5,676 nt of DNA, from NCBI GenBank assembly GCA_035701825.1, contig DASSRK010000201.1, positions 1-5,676 on the forward strand, written 5' to 3'. Source of the DNA: CADEED01 sp035701825 (GTDB lineage Bacteria; Pseudomonadota; Gammaproteobacteria; Steroidobacterales; Steroidobacteraceae). Position 1 is the first letter of the stretch; every line of letters begins with the position of its first letter. The position numbers and the translations under genes were made by a program. The notes beneath the pieces are model-generated. The model was not told where the DNA came from. It saw only the letters and a list, made by a program, of their open reading frames with translations, and did no database searches. This document shows, piece by piece, positions 5,439 to 5,676 of this stretch.

Positions 5439-5676
5439 ATGTCCTCCCCGATTCCAGAACCCGGCCAGCTGGCCGTCGACCACGTGCGCTCGCTGTCGCC
5501 CTATGTGCCCGGCAAACCCATCGAGGAGTTGCAGCGCGAGCTCGGCCTGCCGGACATCATCAAGCTCGCGTCGAACGAGAATCCGTTCGGTCCGAGCCCG
5601 GAGGCGCTGGAAGCCATGCAGCGCGCGCTCGCCGACACCTGGCTCTACCCGGATGGCAGCGGCCACCTGCTCAAGC
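5439..5676 (+). CDS. hisC: Histidinol-phosphate aminotransferase family, N-terminal part (3' end outside window)
   Basis: The first 79 codons of a class I/II PLP aminotransferase. The N-terminal pattern is typical of HisC: VRSLSPYVPGKPIEELQREL (17-36), IKLASNENPFGPSPEALEAM, and the later YPDGSGHLLK, which belongs to the substrate- and cofactor-binding region. The PLP lysine lies beyond the window. The ATG at 5439 has AGGA nine bases upstream. HisC converts imidazole acetol phosphate and glutamate to histidinol phosphate. In the Pseudomonas-type cluster the hisC copy beside pheA is often a second paralogue that may also transaminate phenylpyruvate or arogenate-pathway acids; which role applies here cannot be told from this fragment. 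It is separated from pheA by the inverted TraB/GumN gene, so it probably needs its own promoter. Confidence 0.92.
   Translation, partial: MSSPIPEPGQLAVDHVRSLSPYVPGKPIEELQRELGLPDIIKLASNENPFGPSPEALEAMQRALADTWLYPDGSGHLLK

Overview
The window is GC-rich chromosomal DNA. Its gene order, gyrA - serC - serA - pheA - (inserted TraB/GumN gene) - hisC, resembles the gammaproteobacterial gyrA-serC-pheA-hisC amino-acid cluster known from Pseudomonas and relatives. The protein sequences (E. coli-type SerC, P-protein PheA, GyrA tail) also look gammaproteobacterial. A high-GC lineage near Xanthomonadales, Nevskiales or Steroidobacterales is my inference; it was not tested by a search.

Layout. Positions 1-850 hold the 3' part of gyrA. 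After a 79-bp gap comes serC (930-2012). A 168-bp gap then holds a long inverted repeat and a structured leader, followed by serA (2181-3350). pheA starts 10 bp after the serA stop (3361-4503). A secreted TraB/GumN-family protein lies on the minus strand (5381-4512), converging on pheA with 8 bp between the stop codons. It diverges from hisC, which starts at 5439 and runs off the right edge. There is no mobile element, tRNA, rRNA or CRISPR array.

How the genes work together. SerA and SerC catalyse the first two steps of phosphorylated serine biosynthesis, and SerC usually also serves pyridoxal phosphate synthesis. PheA makes phenylpyruvate from chorismate, and a HisC-family aminotransferase next to it may transaminate histidinol phosphate and/or aromatic keto acids. 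The TraB/GumN gene is the outsider in strand and function.

Most interesting signal. serC and serA are each preceded by the same two-hairpin RNA architecture. Hairpin 1 is a 10-bp stem with an A-rich hexaloop (AAUAAC or AAUAAG). Hairpin 2 is a shorter stem with a second A-rich hexaloop (AAGAAG or AAGAAU). Every loop sits inside GGC...GUC. The stems differ in sequence but stay paired, and hairpin 2 touches the Shine-Dalgarno sequence in both copies. This looks like a duplicated cis-regulatory RNA that co-controls the serine genes. It recalls the reported alphaproteobacterial 'serC' leader, and the paired hexaloops bound by ANTAR proteins, without the conserved loop G of the latter. A 35-nt-arm inverted repeat immediately upstream of the serA copy is the second notable feature.
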